Positions 1-7,824 of a stretch of DNA of 16,191 nucleotides are shown here, piece by piece. Below the pieces are notes generated by a model. That model was given only the letters and a program-made list of their open reading frames with translations. It searched no databases and was not told the DNA's origin. Made by a program: the position numbers and the translations under genes. Source of the DNA: Pyrinomonadaceae bacterium (GTDB lineage Bacteria > Acidobacteriota > Blastocatellia > Pyrinomonadales > Pyrinomonadaceae); the NCBI GenBank assembly GCA_013812565.1, contig JACCTF010000060.1, forward strand, positions 1-16,191, read 5' to 3'. The stretch's first letter is position 1. Each line of letters opens with the position of its first letter.

Positions 1-165
1 AGCGCAATCTCCGTGTGTCACTCCACCGGGTTTATCAATGAAAATACGGACTATTAAACTACGACCGTTTCTTGCGACTTCCACGTGGACAATCTCTAAA
101 TTGCGATCCACCGCAGCACCTGCCGCAATCTGACGCACCCTTTCTTCAAGCGAAGCCCCGCTCAC
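1..165 (-). CDS. rimP: Ribosome maturation factor RimP, N-terminal part (runs off left edge)
   Basis: RimP binds the nascent 30S subunit and is needed for its maturation. Only the first 55 codons are present; the rest lies beyond the left edge. Translating from a GTG at 165 gives an N-terminal helix (LEERVRQIA), then EIVHVEVARNG and LIVRIFIDKPGGVTHGDCA. The last piece matches the hallmark RimP strand-turn that reads YIDKPGGVTLDDC in many homologues. The GTG start is supported by a strong Shine-Dalgarno run, AGGGGGG, about eight bases upstream (174-180). A sigma70-like promoter and a hairpin with a U-tract lie upstream, so this copy appears to begin its own transcript. In most bacteria nusA and infB follow; that cannot be seen here. 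Identification rests on motif recognition in a short fragment but is quite specific. Confidence 0.88.
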   Translation of the reverse strand, partial: MSGASLEERVRQIAAGAAVDRNLEIVHVEVARNGRSLIVRIFIDKPGGVTHGDCA

Positions 166-197
166 CCTACTAACCCCCCTCGAGACCGCCCTGGCGC

Positions 198-225
198 AAA
201 AGAAAAAGTGGGCGCTGAACCCACT
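198..225 (-). terminator. Attenuator-like hairpin with U-tract in the rimP leader
   Basis: Read on the minus strand, AGTGGG (225-220) pairs with CCCACT (212-207) around a 7-base loop and is followed at once by TTTTTCTTTT (207-198). This is the form of an intrinsic terminator, but it lies between the rimP promoter and the rimP GTG, so it would act as a premature terminator. Similar GTGGGC-type hairpins with U-tracts are known ahead of rimP-nusA operons in several phyla (rimP leader motif), where NusA-linked feedback is suspected. The stem is only 6 bp, so its strength is uncertain. Confidence 0.6.
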
Positions 226-258
226 AGATACGGTCACTGCGCTTCGGGCAAGCTCAGG

Positions 259-287
259 ATTATACGGAAAGAGTTAAAGGTAGGCAA
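259..287 (-). promoter_or_regulatory. Sigma70-like promoter for rimP
   Basis: On the minus strand TTGCCT (287-282) is separated by exactly 17 bases from a perfect TATAAT (264-259). The expected transcription start near 252 leaves an 85-90 base leader containing the hairpin at 198-225 and the ribosome site at 174-180. This fits a dedicated rimP promoter downstream of the yqeY gene. Confidence 0.6.
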
Positions 288-397
288 GCAGGTGACGCGT
301 CTACACGCAGGGCGAAGATGAAGCCGCGCCGCTCTGGTCAGTTTACGGCACTATCTTATAATCAACGCAGCCATGATTTCTGTCTCCAAAGCTTAAA

Positions 398-844
398 TCA
401 GCCGAGCTTAGCCTTGACAATCTCGCTTACGATCCGGTTATCGGCAGAGCGCCCGGTGAGTTGCGCTTGCGCGGCCTTCATCACACGCCCCATGTCGCGC
501 TGCGATGAAGCACCCACCTCTTTGATGGCAGAGGTCACGGCTTGCTCAATCTCCTCGCGTGAGGCTGCCTGGGGCAGATACTCTTCAAGTATGACTACTT
601 CCGCATGCTCTTTATCCGCCAACTCTTGACGCCCTCCTTTCTCATACTGCTCGACCGAATCGTGGCGCTGTTTAACAAGCGAGCGAAGCGTTTGCAACAC
701 TTCTTCATCCATTAACTCGCTGCCCTTCTCAATCTCGCGATTCATCAACGCCGCTTTGACCATGCGTAGAGTAGAAGTGCGTAGCGCGTCGCGCGCCTTC
801 ATCGCCGTCGTCAAGTCAGATGTGATGCGCTGCTTCAAACTCAT
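398..844 (-). CDS. yqeY: GatB/YqeY domain-containing protein
   Basis: A 148-residue protein, the usual length of the YqeY family. The fold resembles the C-terminal tRNA-binding domain of the GatB amidotransferase subunit; the cellular role of stand-alone YqeY is not settled. Visible family features are the N-terminal [18 protein letters not shown] helix, the TLRMVKAAL segment, the central EQYEKGGRQELADKE region, the EEYLPQA motif and a C-terminal DMGRVMKAAQ...GRSADNRIVSEIVKAKL helical part. I chose the ATG at 844 because an AGGAAGG ribosome site lies about nine bases upstream; a TTG at 865 in the same frame has no such site. The start lies within the last codons of uvrA (29-base overlap, different frame), so translation is probably coupled to uvrA. 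No clear terminator follows it. Confidence 0.9.
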   Translation of the reverse strand: MSLKQRITSDLTTAMKARDALRTSTLRMVKAALMNREIEKGSELMDEEVLQTLRSLVKQRHDSVEQYEKGGRQELADKEHAEVVILEEYLPQAASREEIEQAVTSAIKEVGASSQRDMGRVMKAAQAQLTGRSADNRIVSEIVKAKLG

Positions 845-3734
845 GACCCGATCCCTTCCTTTCAAGCAGATGATCGTTTGAACGTGCCAGGTAAGCTTGG
901 AGAAAGCGGCTCGTATGCGACGTTCCGACGTTTGCCACTTCTTCGGGCGTCCCTCGCGCCACTATGTACCCTCCGGCGTCGCCGCCTTCCGGACCAAGAT
1001 CGATGATGTAGTCAGCAGTTTTGATAACGTCAAGGTTATGCTCGATCACCAGAAGCGATCCGCCTGCTTCAATCAAGCGGCGAAAGGCGGCCAGCAATTT
1101 GTTGATGTCATCGAAGTGAAGCCCGGTGGTGGGTTCGTCGAAGATATAGAGGGCGCGTGCGCCAGTGCGTTTTGTAAGATGTGCGGCCAGCTTAATGCGT
1201 TGCGCTTCACCGCCGGAGAGCGTTGTTGCCGACTGACCGAGACGCAAGTAGCCGAGGCCGACCTCATCAAGTAGGCGCAAACGATTATTGATCTTCGCCG
1301 TGTCGCGAAAGAACGAAAGCGCTTCGTGAACCGTCATGTTGAGCACATCGTAGATGTTCTTGCCGCGAAAGCGCACATCAAGAACTTGCGGCTTGAAGCG
1401 TGTGCCGTTGCATTCCTCGCAAATCAGTTCGACGTCGGCGAGAAACTGCATCTCGACCGTTACCGTGCCGCCGCCTTCGCACACATCGCAGCGCCCACCG
1501 GGAACGTTGAAGGAGAAGGAAGAAGCGTCAAACCCGCGCGCCTGCGCTTCGCGCGTGGCGGCGAAGACCTCACGAATCCCGTCATAGACTTTGATGTATG
1601 TCACCGGGTTCGAGCGCGGCGTGCGACCAATCGGCGATTGATCAACGAGAATAATGTCTTCGACATGCTGCTCGCCTTCGAGCTTTTGAAATGCGCCGAC
1701 CGGTCCCTGCCATTCGCCGCGCTGTTTCTTTATTCCGGCATAGATTACGTCATGAATCAGCGTTGACTTGCCCGAGCCGCTAACCCCAGTAACGCACACA
1801 AGCATCTCTAGCGGCACGTCCACATCGATGTTCTTGAGATTGTGCTCGCTGGCCCCACGCACCGCGAGACGCTTTTGCTGCTTTGGAGTGCGACGCTGTT
1901 TCGGCTGGCGAATCTCAGCATCGCCGCGCAAATAACGCGCAGTCAGCGACGCCGAATCGCGCAGCAAGCCTTCGTAGTCACCTTCGTACATTACGCGTCC
2001 ACCTAGTTCGCCGGCACCCGGACCAATGTCCAGGATGTGATCGGCGGCGCGCATCATCTCCGCATCATGTTCAACAACCAAAACAGTGTTTCCGATGTCG
2101 CGTAAGTTTTGCAGCAGGCGGATCAAACGCGCGCTATCGCGCGGGTGAAGACCGATGGACGGCTCATCCAAAACATAGAGCGCGCCGACGAGTGATGAGC
2201 CGAGGTTAGTCGCGAGTTGAATGCGTTGCGCTTCGCCGCCCGATAGCGTCGAAGCGAGACGATCAAGTTGAAGATAATCCAGACCGACATCAACGAGGAA
2301 ACGAAGGCGTCGCCGTATTTCGAGCAGAAGTTTGTCAGCAATGGCGGTCTGTTCAGCGGAGAGTTCGAGTGTGTCGAAGAAATGAGCTGTTTCTTTGATC
2401 GAAAGCCCGCAAACCTGCGGCAAAGTCTTTCTGCCGACTTGAATGTCGCGAGCCTCTTGTCTGAGGCGATCCCCTCCGCACTCCGTGCACGTTGTATAGC
2501 CACGGTACTTCGACAGAAAGACCCGCACGTGAAGCTTGTACTTCTTCGTCTCCAACCACCGAAAGAATCCGCGCACGGCTTCCCATTTCCCTTTGCCTTC
2601 GATGATCGCGCGTTGCTGTGCATGCGAAAGTTCACCGAAAGGGACGTCCATCGGAATTCCTTCGCTTTGACAGAAGCGTTGCAACTCAATCCTGGCCCAC
2701 TCGTACTGTGGCTTTGTCCACGGTTCAACCGCTCCTTCTTCTAAAGAAAGGCATGGGTTTGGGATAACCAAATCAACGTCGAGGCCGGTCATATTGCCGA
2801 AGCCCTGACAGGTCGGGCACGCACCGTAAGGATTGTTAAAGCTAAACAGGCGAGGCTCCGGCAGCGCATAAAGTGTTCCGTCGTACTTACACTCGAAGCG
2901 TTCGGAGAAACGCTGTGTACGCGGTTCCTGCCCGGCTGTTTCGATTACTGCGACGCCATGACCTTCGCGGAAACAGGTTTCGAGCGAGTCCACCAAGCGC
3001 TCGCGTATATCGGCGCGCGCGACAAGGCGATCTACCAGTACATAAACATCTTGGAAATCCGCACGCGCGTAATCTTCCGGCTGCTGCAAGTCGATTGTTT
3101 CGCCTTGATTATAGAGCCGCGTAAACCCGCGCTGCATCAAGCTCATGATGTGGGCTGTAATGGTGCGCGAGTTCAATGCTGCTGATTCTTTCACCAAACG
3201 CTTTGAACGGCCCTTGATCTTCTTCGGAGATGCGCCGTTCGTCTCCTCGTGCATCCCTGCTTTAGCAGGAAAGAGAACGTAGAAGCGCGTTCCTTCTTCA
3301 AGCGTGCCAAGCACTTCATCGGCCGCCGATTCTGGCGAGTCACTGTGAACTTCGCGGCCGCAGACGCGGCAGAAGGTTGTGCCGACGCGCGCGTACAGAA
3401 GACGCAGGTAATCGTAGATCTCGGTTTGTGTGCCGACGGTTGAACGCGGGTTGCGTGTCGAGTTTTTCTGACGAATCGCGATGGCCGGTGCAATGCCGCG
3501 TATCTCGTCAACGTCCGGCTTGTCCATTCGCTCCAAAAACTGACGGGCGTAAGCGGAAAGGGATTCAACATAACGGCGTTGACCTTCGGCATAGAGAGTG
3601 TCGAAGGCGAGCGATGATTTGCCCGAACCACTTACACCAGTAACCACCGTCAAGCGTTCAATGGGTATGGAGAACGATATGTTCTTAAGATTATTAACGC
3701 GTGCTCCACGTACAACAATAGCTTCTTCTGTCAT
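816..3734 (-). CDS. uvrA: UvrABC system protein A (excinuclease ABC subunit A)
   Basis: UvrA is the ABC-type ATPase dimer that finds bulky DNA lesions and loads UvrB in nucleotide excision repair. The 972-residue product has both ABC modules: Walker A GVSGSGKS at 33-40, signature LSGGE at 497-501 and Walker B with D523/E524 in the first; Walker A GVSGSGKS at 650-657, signature 839-843 and D866/E867 in the second. The UvrB-interaction region and the motif NPRSTVGT follow the first Walker A. The C-terminal zinc module is intact (C749, C752, C772, C775). In the first zinc module only C282, C306 and C309 are seen; the usual second cysteine position reads Asp (D285). A further CxxC lies at 416-419. 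The overall layout ([14 protein letters not shown], then [13 protein letters not shown]) resembles the UvrA form I recall from Bacteroidota more than the E. coli form. The ATG at 3734 has only a weak ribosome site (GAG). The 3' end overlaps yqeY. Confidence 0.97.
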   Translation of the reverse strand: MTEEAIVVRGARVNNLKNISFSIPIERLTVVTGVSGSGKSSLAFDTLYAEGQRRYVESLSAYARQFLERMDKPDVDEIRGIAPAIAIRQKNSTRNPRSTVGTQTEIYDYLRLLYARVGTTFCRVCGREVHSDSPESAADEVLGTLEEGTRFYVLFPAKAGMHEETNGASPKKIKGRSKRLVKESAALNSRTITAHIMSLMQRGFTRLYNQGETIDLQQPEDYARADFQDVYVLVDRLVARADIRERLVDSLETCFREGHGVAVIETAGQEPRTQRFSERFECKYDGTLYALPEPRLFSFNNPYGACPTCQGFGNMTGLDVDLVIPNPCLSLEEGAVEPWTKPQYEWARIELQRFCQSEGIPMDVPFGELSHAQQRAIIEGKGKWEAVRGFFRWLETKKYKLHVRVFLSKYRGYTTCTECGGDRLRQEARDIQVGRKTLPQVCGLSIKETAHFFDTLELSAEQTAIADKLLLEIRRRLRFLVDVGLDYLQLDRLASTLSGGEAQRIQLATNLGSSLVGALYVLDEPSIGLHPRDSARLIRLLQNLRDIGNTVLVVEHDAEMMRAADHILDIGPGAGELGGRVMYEGDYEGLLRDSASLTARYLRGDAEIRQPKQRRTPKQQKRLAVRGASEHNLKNIDVDVPLEMLVCVTGVSGSGKSTLIHDVIYAGIKKQRGEWQGPVGAFQKLEGEQHVEDIILVDQSPIGRTPRSNPVTYIKVYDGIREVFAATREAQARGFDASSFSFNVPGGRCDVCEGGGTVTVEMQFLADVELICEECNGTRFKPQVLDVRFRGKNIYDVLNMTVHEALSFFRDTAKINNRLRLLDEVGLGYLRLGQSATTLSGGEAQRIKLAAHLTKRTGARALYIFDEPTTGLHFDDINKLLAAFRRLIEAGGSLLVIEHNLDVIKTADYIIDLGPEGGDAGGYIVARGTPEEVANVGTSHTSRFLQAYLARSNDHLLERKGSGHEFEAAHHI

Positions 3735-3757
3735 ATCTCAAACGAGCGTTAAAACGC

Positions 3758-3784
3758 ATAGTAAATTTTATCAAGCTACGGCAA
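3758..3784 (-). promoter_or_regulatory. Possible uvrA promoter
   Basis: Minus strand: TTGCCG (3784-3779), 15-base spacer, TACTAT (3763-3758), about 24 bases before the uvrA ATG. The -10 matches consensus at four of six bases and the spacer is short, so this is only a candidate. It lies in the AT-rich 192-base gap between uvrA and the small gene upstream, the most likely place for a promoter. No SOS box (CTG-N10-CAG) was recognised there. Confidence 0.25.
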
Positions 3785-3926
3785 AACACACATCATACCT
3801 TGATCTTTTTTATTAGCGAAGCCACGAGCAACTCGGACATACTTGTAAAAATAGTTTGCTTTGCGGATAGTGCAGATCGTGTACCAAACGTGGAGAGGAG
3901 ACTGGCTGGAGAATCGGAACCGTTGC

Positions 3927-4217
3927 TTACCAACGCGCATCGTATCGAGCAAGGCCAGCGCGCCATGAGCCTTCACCGAGCACGGGGATCAAGCCATCAA
4001 AGGAGAGATGAGCATCGGGCGGGCGGCGCACGCGGTAAGTGCGACCGTTGGGCGAGCCGACGGAAATTGTAACGCTATCGCAAGTAATCCTGATGACAGT
4101 TGCATCGCGCCAATCTGTGCGACAACGCAGGATCAAGTGCGCACCGATTGGCAAAGTCGCGAGCGTCACAGCGTCTTCAGCACAGTGGATAAGTTGAGGG
4201 CCACCGGATGAGAACAT
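3927..4217 (-). CDS. Small uncharacterised beta-rich protein (96 aa)
   Basis: I do not recognise this protein. It is soluble, without signal peptide or membrane segment. The central part (about 23-70) alternates hydrophobic and polar residues as in a small beta-barrel: IGAHLILRCRTDW, then ATVIRITCDSVTISVGSP, NGRTYRVRRPPDAHL and LSFDGLIPVLG. Two cysteines and several Arg residues stand out. I chose the ATG at 4217 because it begins 52 bases after the stop of the upstream protease gene; the reading frame stays open back to 4331, but a start there would overlap that gene. A GGAAG about 11 bases upstream is a mediocre ribosome site. Codon choice looks like that of its neighbours. It sits between the M50 protease and uvrA on the same strand and may be co-transcribed with the protease. 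It could be a spurious ORF, but the amino-acid pattern argues for a real gene. Confidence 0.55.
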   Translation of the reverse strand: MFSSGGPQLIHCAEDAVTLATLPIGAHLILRCRTDWRDATVIRITCDSVTISVGSPNGRTYRVRRPPDAHLSFDGLIPVLGEGSWRAGLARYDARW

Positions 4218-4269
4218 CGTTGTTTCTGCTTCCGGTAGCCCCTGATAGTCCGCGCTCACTGATAAATAC

Positions 4270-5052
4270 TTAAAGTTCCGAGGAATCTTCAAACGGAAGG
4301 TCAGGCTGACCTGGCGAGCGGCGCTTCGCACTGTATGTACGCAGCACCAGAGACAGAATTACAAAAGCCGCGCCGATCCAGAAGATCGACCAGAAGATAG
4401 ATGGAATGCCCGTTGCCATCGCCATGTTCGCTGCGTCTGTTGGCATCGCAGGCGCAAGCGGTGATGAAAGAAAGAGCACAGTCTTCAAATCAAACAATGC
4501 ATTCAAAACGCACTGCACGGCGAGAAAGCTGACAAGAAAACCGGCGGCACGCGGGCTGGCATACCGCGCGGCAGCGACTAGACTAAAGAAGATCGCGGCT
4601 CCCGCGACCATCGTAAAGAAGCTGAAAATTGAGCCGTGCATCAGCGGGCTGAAGAAACCGTATGCAATGGTCAACGTCAAAACGAGACCCGCAGAACCGA
4701 TCAGCACCATCCGCGCGGCAAACGCGCGACGTATCAGCGCCAGCAGCAGGGCGCCGTAGGCCATCGCTCCCAAGTAGCCCGCGCTCGATACGAACAATTG
4801 CGAGAGAAGTCCGCCGCGCGTTGAATAAACTTCACCGCTTCCATTCATTGAAATGCTTAAGCTATGAACTTCATTGCCGGTTAGCATTGCGGCCAGCGCA
4901 TGACCGCCTTCATGAATGAAAGTCACGAAGATGCGAAACGGGTAGGTCATGATTTCCGCGAAGGGAATGAACCACAGTGCAAGGCTGAACAATGTGGCAA
5001 GCAAAAGGGTGCGGACTTGCGGGCGCGCATCAGGAGCGATATTAATCTTCAT
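4270..5052 (-). CDS. M50-type integral membrane zinc metalloprotease
   Basis: A 260-residue polytopic membrane protein with the zinc protease motif HEGGH at 47-51, placed at the start of a hydrophobic segment as in M50/M50B (site-2-protease-like) peptidases. A second conserved element, NALFDLK at 184-190, carries the Asp expected to complete the zinc site. About six to seven hydrophobic segments are visible: near 16-32, 38-58, 84-107, 113-133, 140-162, 168-186 and 218-237. The C-terminus is charged and cytoplasm-like. M50B proteins are poorly characterised; intramembrane proteolysis is inferred, and the substrate is unknown. I chose the ATG at 5052 because GGAG lies eight bases upstream; an in-frame ATG at 5097 has no ribosome site and overlaps a possible -10 element. 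No PDZ domain is present, so it is shorter than RseP-type proteases. Confidence 0.85.
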   Translation of the reverse strand: MKINIAPDARPQVRTLLLATLFSLALWFIPFAEIMTYPFRIFVTFIHEGGHALAAMLTGNEVHSLSISMNGSGEVYSTRGGLLSQLFVSSAGYLGAMAYGALLLALIRRAFAARMVLIGSAGLVLTLTIAYGFFSPLMHGSIFSFFTMVAGAAIFFSLVAAARYASPRAAGFLVSFLAVQCVLNALFDLKTVLFLSSPLAPAMPTDAANMAMATGIPSIFWSIFWIGAAFVILSLVLRTYSAKRRSPGQPDLPFEDSSEL

Positions 5053-5095
5053 CTTGAAATCTCCACTGTAAATGCTTAACTCTGTAACCGCGCTC

Positions 5096-5124
5096 ATTGT
5101 ACGATGAAGCAGGGAGGAAGAAAA
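5096..5124 (-). promoter_or_regulatory. Possible promoter for the M50 protease gene
   Basis: Minus strand: TTTTCT (5124-5119), 17 bases, TACAAT (5101-5096). The -10 matches at five of six positions; the -35 is weak. The predicted start near 5089 would give a short leader of about 35 bases containing the GGAG ribosome site of the ATG at 5052. Confidence 0.3.
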
Positions 5125-5145
5125 GGATGAAGGATGAAGGATGAA
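5125..5145. repeat. Three tandem copies of a 7-base unit (GGATGAA)
   Basis: Three perfect tandem GGATGAA units lie in the gap between moaC and the M50 gene, just upstream of the possible M50 promoter. The 7-base period matches that of the other intergenic repeats of this window (10407-10440, 13042-13062, 15899-15933), although the unit sequence differs. No inverted partner arm is visible here. Confidence 0.75.
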
Positions 5146-5167
5146 GTGGAGAAACCGCTATTTTGTC

Positions 5168-5650
5168 CTATTCGTCCTTCAACTTTCGTTTGTACTCTCC
5201 CGATTTGCCGCCTGTTTTTTGTTCGAGGCGCACGTCTGTGATAGTCATCCCTTTGTCAACAGCTTTGCACATGTCATAGACGGTGAGCGCGGCGACGGAG
5301 ACAGCCGTGAGCGCCTCCATCTCAACGCCTGTCTGCGCCTCGGTCGCAACTGCTGCTTCAAGGTAAACGCCGGTGTTCTCAACTTCTGCGCGGATGTCGA
5401 TGTGGGTAAGCGGCAGCGGATGACACAGGGGGATAAGCTCTGCGGTGCGTTTGGCGGCCATGATGCCTGCTAGTCTAGCTGTTTCTAGCGGATCGCCTTT
5501 TGGCGTGCGATGTCCGCGCACAGCGGCCACTGTTTCCGGGTTCATCAAGACGCGCGCAGAAGCAATGGCGCGCCGCCCGGTGACGGACTTTCCGCTGGTA
5601 TCAACCATCGCGACGCGACCTTGTTTATCGATGTGGGAAAGCTTTTTCAT
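5168..5650 (-). CDS. moaC: Cyclic pyranopterin monophosphate synthase MoaC
   Basis: MoaC converts the MoaA product (3',8-cyclo-GTP) to cyclic pyranopterin monophosphate, an early step of molybdenum cofactor synthesis, in the cytoplasm as a hexamer. The 160-residue protein is full length (about 161 in E. coli). It has the N-terminal MVDTSGK motif at 15-21, the [16 protein letters not shown] block around 67-82, and the block from [11 protein letters not shown] (108 onward) to YDMCKAVDK (125-133). The last contains the Asp and Lys (D126, K129) that match the catalytic pair D128/K131 of E. coli. The ATG at 5650 has no obvious ribosome site. It lies 86 bases downstream of moeA on the same strand, so the two probably form a small operon. 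moaA, moaB/mogA, moaD and moaE are not in the window. Confidence 0.96.
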   Translation of the reverse strand: MKKLSHIDKQGRVAMVDTSGKSVTGRRAIASARVLMNPETVAAVRGHRTPKGDPLETARLAGIMAAKRTAELIPLCHPLPLTHIDIRAEVENTGVYLEAAVATEAQTGVEMEALTAVSVAALTVYDMCKAVDKGMTITDVRLEQKTGGKSGEYKRKLKDE

Positions 5651-5736
5651 CGGGGCAGAGTAAAGCGCGAAATGCTGAAAGGTAGCAAGCGCTGGAAGGC
5701 TACTTCTTGTGAGTTTTGTTGAGCAAAGTTTTTACG

Positions 5737-6957
5737 CTAACCCGGCAGTCGCACCACATTCACCTTCGCACCTGCATCGAGCATCTTCACGTCTTCAGGA
5801 ACGATGATCAATGCCGTAGTTTGGGCGAAGGCGACGAAATCCGATGAGCCGCCCCAGCGCCGGAGTGGTTCTGCAATGAGCCGCCCTTCTTCATCGGTAC
5901 TGAGTCTGCCCGGAAGATAACTAATCCTTCCGGCTGACCCTTTAATGCCGTCCGAAAGTATGGCGCGCTCTTCGATCATCGTTGCATCGCTTGCGCCCTG
6001 CATTGTCAGCAGAGCCGTCCGCGCAAATAGATTGAAAGTGACCGCTGCGGAAACAGGGTTGCCGGGAAGCCCTAAGACAAGCGTGGATCCCGGTTGTGGA
6101 AGACGCGCAAACACTGTCGGCTTGCCCGGCCGCAAAGCGACGCGCTCGAAGATGATTTCCGCATCAAGCGCACGCAGAGCTGCTTTCGTAAAATCGTATG
6201 CGCCCACCGAGACGCCGCCCGACAAAACGAGCAGGTCAGCTTGTTCTGCCACTGCGGCGATCATCTCTTGCAACAACTTCGGATCATCCCCGGCAAGCGG
6301 CAAGCGCTCGGCCAGCGCGCCCGTGAGTTCGGCGTAGGCCGCAAGCGAATAGCTGTTCGAGTCGCGTATGTTGTCTGGGCCAGGTTGATTCTCGACGGCG
6401 ACGAGTTCTGATCCGGTGGCGATTACCGCCACGCGCGGACGCTTTCGCACCTTTATCATTGCGTAACCAAATGAAGCGAGCACCGCGATCATCTGCGCCG
6501 TGATCCGTTCCCCGGTATCAAACACGGTCGCGCCCGCTTTGATCTCGCTCGCCTGTTTGGTGATGGATTGCTTGAGCGCAACGGTTTGGGTGATTTCCAC
6601 GAGGATTCCGCTATCAAGTTCGCGCGTCACCTCAAGCCGCTGCACAGCATCTGCGCCCGCAGGCACCGGTGCGCCGGTCATGATTCGCACCGCTTCTCCT
6701 CTCTGGATCACTCCGGGCCAACCGCGCCCCGCCGCCGCTTCTCCCACGATGCGCAGACGTGCGGGCACTTCGCTTGTGTCCGTTGCTCGCACGGCATAGC
6801 CATCCATCTGCGCGCGGTCGAAAGGCGGCAGATCGGAATCTGCGACGATGGCTTCAGCAAGCACTCGCCCGATTGCATTTGCTAACGCAACCCGCTCAAC
6901 AGGAAGCGGAGAAGTTTGCTCCTTAACGATGCGAATGGCTTCAGCGACAGAGATCAT
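5737..6957 (-). CDS. moeA: Molybdopterin molybdotransferase MoeA
   Basis: MoeA inserts molybdate into adenylylated molybdopterin, the last common step of molybdenum cofactor synthesis. The 406-residue product has the complete family layout: PPFDRAQMDGYAVR at 44-57, TGAPVPAGADAV at 94-105, the MoCF-like domain with ATGSEL at 180-185, DNIRDSN at 195-201, SGGVSVGAYDF at 246-256, PGKPT at 277-281 and GLPGNPVSA at 296-304, followed by the C-terminal beta domain. Length equals that of typical bacterial MoeA. The ATG at 6957 has no clear Shine-Dalgarno sequence. The gene begins 71 bases downstream of the tRNA operon terminator (stem ends at 7028) and is followed by moaC. Its own promoter was not identified; the gap to the terminator is AT-rich. 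Confidence 0.96.
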   Translation of the reverse strand: MISVAEAIRIVKEQTSPLPVERVALANAIGRVLAEAIVADSDLPPFDRAQMDGYAVRATDTSEVPARLRIVGEAAAGRGWPGVIQRGEAVRIMTGAPVPAGADAVQRLEVTRELDSGILVEITQTVALKQSITKQASEIKAGATVFDTGERITAQMIAVLASFGYAMIKVRKRPRVAVIATGSELVAVENQPGPDNIRDSNSYSLAAYAELTGALAERLPLAGDDPKLLQEMIAAVAEQADLLVLSGGVSVGAYDFTKAALRALDAEIIFERVALRPGKPTVFARLPQPGSTLVLGLPGNPVSAAVTFNLFARTALLTMQGASDATMIEERAILSDGIKGSAGRISYLPGRLSTDEEGRLIAEPLRRWGGSSDFVAFAQTTALIIVPEDVKMLDAGAKVNVVRLPG

Positions 6958-7027
6958 GATGAATTAGAAATTTTCGGTTTGAGATTGTGTGGTCGAGAAG
7001 CAAATTTTTAACTTCGCATTTCAAATT

Positions 7028-7075
7028 AAAAATGCGAAAGCGGCTGTCCTTCATTTTCATGAAAGACAACCGCTT
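7028..7075 (-). terminator. Strong intrinsic terminator of the tRNA-Val/tRNA-Asp transcript
   Basis: Read on the minus strand the arms (7075-7059 and 7054-7038) form a 17-bp uninterrupted stem closed by a GAAA tetraloop, followed after TCGCA by a run of five U (7032-7028). Two of the 17 pairs are G-U in the minus-strand RNA but would be A-C mismatches in the plus-strand RNA, so the minus direction is the functional one. It begins 10 bases after the tRNA-Asp 3' end, separating the tRNA transcript from moeA. Confidence 0.85.
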
Positions 7076-7083
7076 CTATTTGA

Positions 7084-7162
<79 letters not shown>

Positions 7163-7219
7163 ACTGCAAAACTTCGATTCTCAAAAGTGGGCGGCTCGGT
7201 GCGCTGCTCTCCGCTCAAC

Positions 7220-7294
7220 TGGTAGGCACGGAGGGATTCGAACCCACAACCTCCGCCTTGTAAGGGCGGCCGTCTACCATTGACGTACGTGCCT
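7220..7294 (-). tRNA. tRNA-Val (anticodon TAC)
   Basis: The minus strand folds into a cloverleaf with acceptor AGGCACG/CGTGCCT, D-stem CGTC/GACG with a short loop AATGGTA, anticodon stem CCGCC/GGCGG around loop CTTACAA (anticodon TAC, valine), variable loop AGGTT, T-loop TTCGAAT, discriminator A and encoded CCA; 75 bases in all. Some details are unusual: base 1 is A, the D-stem begins C10-G25 and G11-C24 instead of the common G10-C25 and C11-G24, and the T-stem has a T-T mismatch at 50/64. All helices otherwise hold, so it is probably functional. Confidence 0.88.
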
Positions 7295-7486
7295 GCCGCG
7301 ACATGCCTTGCTTCGGCAATGTGCGAAAACATCTTTTGCGCTTCGCTCTACCTCTCGCGCAATTGTCAAACTCTTTGTGCTGCCCTCGCTTGAAAGAACC
7401 TGAAAGTCACCGTTCAATCGACATTTACAGTGAGCAGCGAAGCGACATCCTAAGAGATGGCCGAACGGCTGTCAAGCGACTCCGGA

Positions 7487-7711
7487 TCAAAGTAGCCAAA
7501 CGGGCAGCGATGGTACAGCCGATGATTGTTCGTGGGCGCAACCATCAAGCGACGAGTCCCGCTCGGCGGCCCGCGATGTTTCGCAATCTGCTGGACGTAC
7601 CGTCGTCTGCTTCTCCCTAGCAGCTTCTTCTGCCGCCGCAGCATGTTGCTTCGCGATTGATTGTATCAGCACTGCGCCAACCTGTTCGTCAAGGTTTGCG
7701 ATTACGGACAT
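7487..7711 (-). CDS. Doubtful small hypothetical protein (74 aa)
   Basis: I do not recognise it. The first 34 residues (SVIANLDEQVGAVLIQSIAK, then an Ala/Glu-rich stretch) could form an amphipathic helix, and GAGGAG about 11 bases before the ATG could serve as a ribosome site. The second half is low in hydrophobic residues and looks like random translation. The ORF is divergent from the vWA gene. A frame change near the middle is possible, because another minus-strand frame stays open to 7450, but neither reading matches a family I know. Confidence 0.25.
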   Translation of the reverse strand: MSVIANLDEQVGAVLIQSIAKQHAAAAEEAAREKQTTVRPADCETSRAAERDSSLDGCAHEQSSAVPSLPVWLL

Positions 7712-7736
7712 GAGTGATCTATCTCCTCAATACCTT

Positions 7737-7766
7737 TTGCTCTACGTGCGGTCGCGGAGCTATATT
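7737..7766 (+). promoter_or_regulatory. Possible promoter for the vWA gene
   Basis: TTGCTC (7737-7742), 18-base spacer, TATATT (7761-7766). The -10 matches at five of six positions, the -35 at three. Transcription would start near 7773, leaving a leader of about 50 bases before the ATG at 7825. This is one reason for preferring that start over the ATG at 7777. Confidence 0.35.
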
Positions 7767-7824
7767 TACCGACAAGATGAAAGAACTACGCGAGTTTAAA
7801 CCTGCCCTGAAAAGGTCGGCAAGT

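Larger units (their letters stand above)
7295..7824. other. Region of about 500 bases with no convincing gene
   Basis: Between the tRNA-Val gene and the vWA gene I see only one doubtful minus-strand ORF (7487-7711) and a possible plus-strand promoter (7737-7766). A plus-strand ORF here (7303-7620) has no family features and poor amino-acid composition. A perfect TTGACA (minus strand, 7369-7364) could be the -35 of the tRNA promoter, but no -10 lies at the right distance. No tandem repeats or insertion sequence ends were noticed. Confidence 0.5.

Noticed and set aside
357..362. Plus-strand TATAAT
   Set aside because: No -35 at a suitable distance and no plus-strand gene downstream.
844..865. 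TTG start for the YqeY protein at 865
   Set aside because: The codons overlap the ribosome-binding site of the ATG at 844, and the family normally begins with SLKQRI-like residues.
1326..1766. Long ORFs antisense to uvrA
   Set aside because: Shadows of the strongly supported uvrA frame; same reasoning applies to ORFs opposite moeA, deoB, rpiB and deoC.
5053..5097. Longer M50 protease from an ATG at 5097
   Set aside because: No ribosome site there; the ATG overlaps a possible -10 element, while the ATG at 5052 has a good GGAG.
7364..7369. Perfect TTGACA on the minus strand upstream of the tRNA genes
   Set aside because: No -10-like hexamer at 16-18 bases, so it was not listed as a promoter although it may be the tRNA -35.
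7446..7500. tRNA-like string GATGGCCGAACGG resembling the D-arm of tRNA-Ser/Leu
   Set aside because: No acceptor, anticodon or T-arm could be paired around it.
7303..7620. Plus-strand ORF of 105 codons
   Set aside because: Unlikely amino-acid composition, no ribosome site and no recognisable family.
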